This document shows positions 63,129 through 64,000 of a stretch of DNA of 64,000 bases, piece by piece; positions within the stretch are counted from its first letter, which is position 1, and each line of letters starts with the position of its first letter. Under the pieces are notes generated by a model, which was not told the origin of the DNA, made no database searches, and saw only the letters and a program-made list of their open reading frames with translations. A program made the position numbers and the translations under genes. Origin of the DNA: an uncultured Sulfitobacter sp. (lineage in GTDB: Bacteria; Pseudomonadota; Alphaproteobacteria; Rhodobacterales; Rhodobacteraceae); contig CAJJCJ010000006.1 in NCBI GenBank assembly GCA_905182645.1, positions 1-64,000 on the forward strand, written 5' to 3'.

Positions 63129-64000
63129 TGGATCTCTTAACCGTTCTTCAAGTTCTGGACAGCACTGTCCGCCTTGCTACGCCGTTGTTGCTCGCATGTC
63201 TTGCAGGTCTTTTCTCAGAACGCGCTGGTATCTTTGATATCGGGCTCGAGGGGAAAATGCTGGCAGCTGCATTCCTGTCTGCCGCCGTTGCCTATACATC
63301 GGGGTCGGCTTGGGTCGGGCTTGGGGCTGGTATCTTTGCGTCCCTGCTGTTGTCAGGCATCCACGGGCTCGCGTCGATTACGTTCCGTGGAAACCAACTG
63401 ATCTCTGGGGTGGCGATTAACTTCTTGGCCGCAGGCATGACAGTCGTTGTCGCGCAAAGCTGGTTTGGCCAAGGCGGGCGTACACCGCAATTGTCCGGGG
63501 CCGCGCGCTTTGAACCGATCACACTGCCTTTCGCAGAAGCGCTGCGCGAAGTGCCTGTCCTAGGGCCGATCTACTATGAACTTATCTCGGGCCACACTGC
63601 ACTGGTATATATCGCGCTGCTGTTTGTGCCGCTGACTTGGTGGATATTGTTTCGCACACGGTTTGGTCTGCGCTTACGGGCGGTCGGTGAAAACCCTGCG
63701 GCGGTCGACACCGCTGGTATCTCGGTCGTCTGGCTGCGCTATATGGCTGTGCTGATCTGCGGCGTACTCTGCGGAATTGCTGGTGCCTATCTGGCGACAG
63801 CGCTGCAAGCCAGCTTCGTCAAAGACATGAGCGCAGGACGTGGTTTCATTGCGCTCGCCGCCCTGATCTTTGCCAAGTGGCGGCCGTGGCAAGCGCTGTA
63901 TTCCTGCCTGCTGTTCGGGTTCCTGCAAGCCTTTGCGCTGCGCCCCGATGTGATCCAGACTGTAGTTGGGTTTAAAGTAAACGGTCAGCTGCTTGATGTG
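63128..64000 (+). CDS. Nucleoside ABC transporter permease 2 (cut by the window edge)
   Basis: Second permease (YufQ/NupQ type). It starts at the ATG sharing a base with the previous stop (TAATG) and stays open for 291 codons to the window end. It has the expected IFDIGLEGKMLAAAFLSAAV, GNQLISGVAINFLAAGM and AGRGFIALAALIFAKWRP. A typical member has just over 300 residues, so only the last residues are missing. Confidence 0.9.
   Translation, partial: MDLLTVLQVLDSTVRLATPLLLACLAGLFSERAGIFDIGLEGKMLAAAFLSAAVAYTSGSAWVGLGAGIFASLLLSGIHGLASITFRGNQLISGVAINFLAAGMTVVVAQSWFGQGGRTPQLSGAARFEPITLPFAEALREVPVLGPIYYELISGHTALVYIALLFVPLTWWILFRTRFGLRLRAVGENPAAVDTAGISVVWLRYMAVLICGVLCGIAGAYLATALQASFVKDMSAGRGFIALAALIFAKWRPWQALYSCLLFGFLQAFALRPDVIQTVVGFKVNGQLLDV

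Overview
This window looks like the chromosome of a marine alphaproteobacterium of the Roseobacter group (Rhodobacteraceae). Three things point there. The polyol operon has the order known from Rhodobacter (smoE-F-G-K-S, mtlK, xylulokinase). A predicted DMSP lyase cupin has the DddQ residue set. The housekeeping blocks (coaBC-dut, glnD-murJ, tsaB-rimI, an RpoH sigma factor) are alphaproteobacterial in character. The mix of complete insertion sequences, MITE-like elements and fresh pseudogenes suggests a genome with high IS activity, such as sea-ice roseobacters; the genus is inference. No rRNA, tRNA or CRISPR array was seen.

Layout. 1-10.5 kb: an IS30 element, then an aldo/keto reductase plus a DauA-like FAD oxidoreductase, a convergent dimethylglycine/sarcosine-dehydrogenase-like protein, panC-panB, a frameshifted small lipoprotein, a D-2-hydroxyacid dehydrogenase, an SH3 protein and a CDF metal exporter. 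10.5-18.6 kb: M3 peptidase, a membrane-anchored ThiF/MoeB-like protein with dut and coaBC in overlapping order, an RpoH sigma factor, cobU with a histidine phosphatase, a dead GST gene and a VOC protein. 18.6-20.5 kb: nested insertions (a 175-bp MITE, then an IS110/IS1111 element with a long 3' non-coding end) inside an intergenic repeat. 20.5-29.7 kb: sorbitol/mannitol ABC transporter and catabolic operon with a LacI regulator; its last gene, xylulokinase, carries an in-frame TGA.

29.8-33.2 kb: a tyrosine recombinase with a duplicated 5' module, an EamA transporter, a DddQ-type DMSP lyase and rpsU. 33.8-43.7 kb: a complete predicted non-phosphorylative L-fucose (6-deoxyhexose) locus on two divergent arms around a GntR regulator. 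One arm has mutarotase, dehydrogenase and lactonase. The other has a UxaA-type dehydratase, an SDR, a ribose-type ABC transporter and a FAH-family hydrolase. 43.8-47 kb: a second MITE copy, a TetR regulator with a flavin amine oxidase whose C-terminal FAD module sits before the Rossmann motif (apparent circular permutation), and a broken comM fused to the recombinase 5' module. 47-58.9 kb: housekeeping genes (gshB, yraN, rsmI, LppC-like, glnD, murJ, a catalytically dead rhomboid, trpS, usp, nfu, tsaB, rimI). 59-64 kb: a BMP-type nucleoside ABC transporter operon that runs off the right edge.

How the genes work together: the window is dominated by uptake and oxidation of algal or marine carbon (polyols, deoxyhexose, DMSP, methylated glycines, nucleosides), each with its own local regulator where one is visible. 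The strongest leads are the permuted amine oxidase with its TetR operator, the probable guide-RNA end of the IS1111-group element, the UxaA-type fucose locus and the promoter bracketed by inverted arms upstream of the LacI gene.
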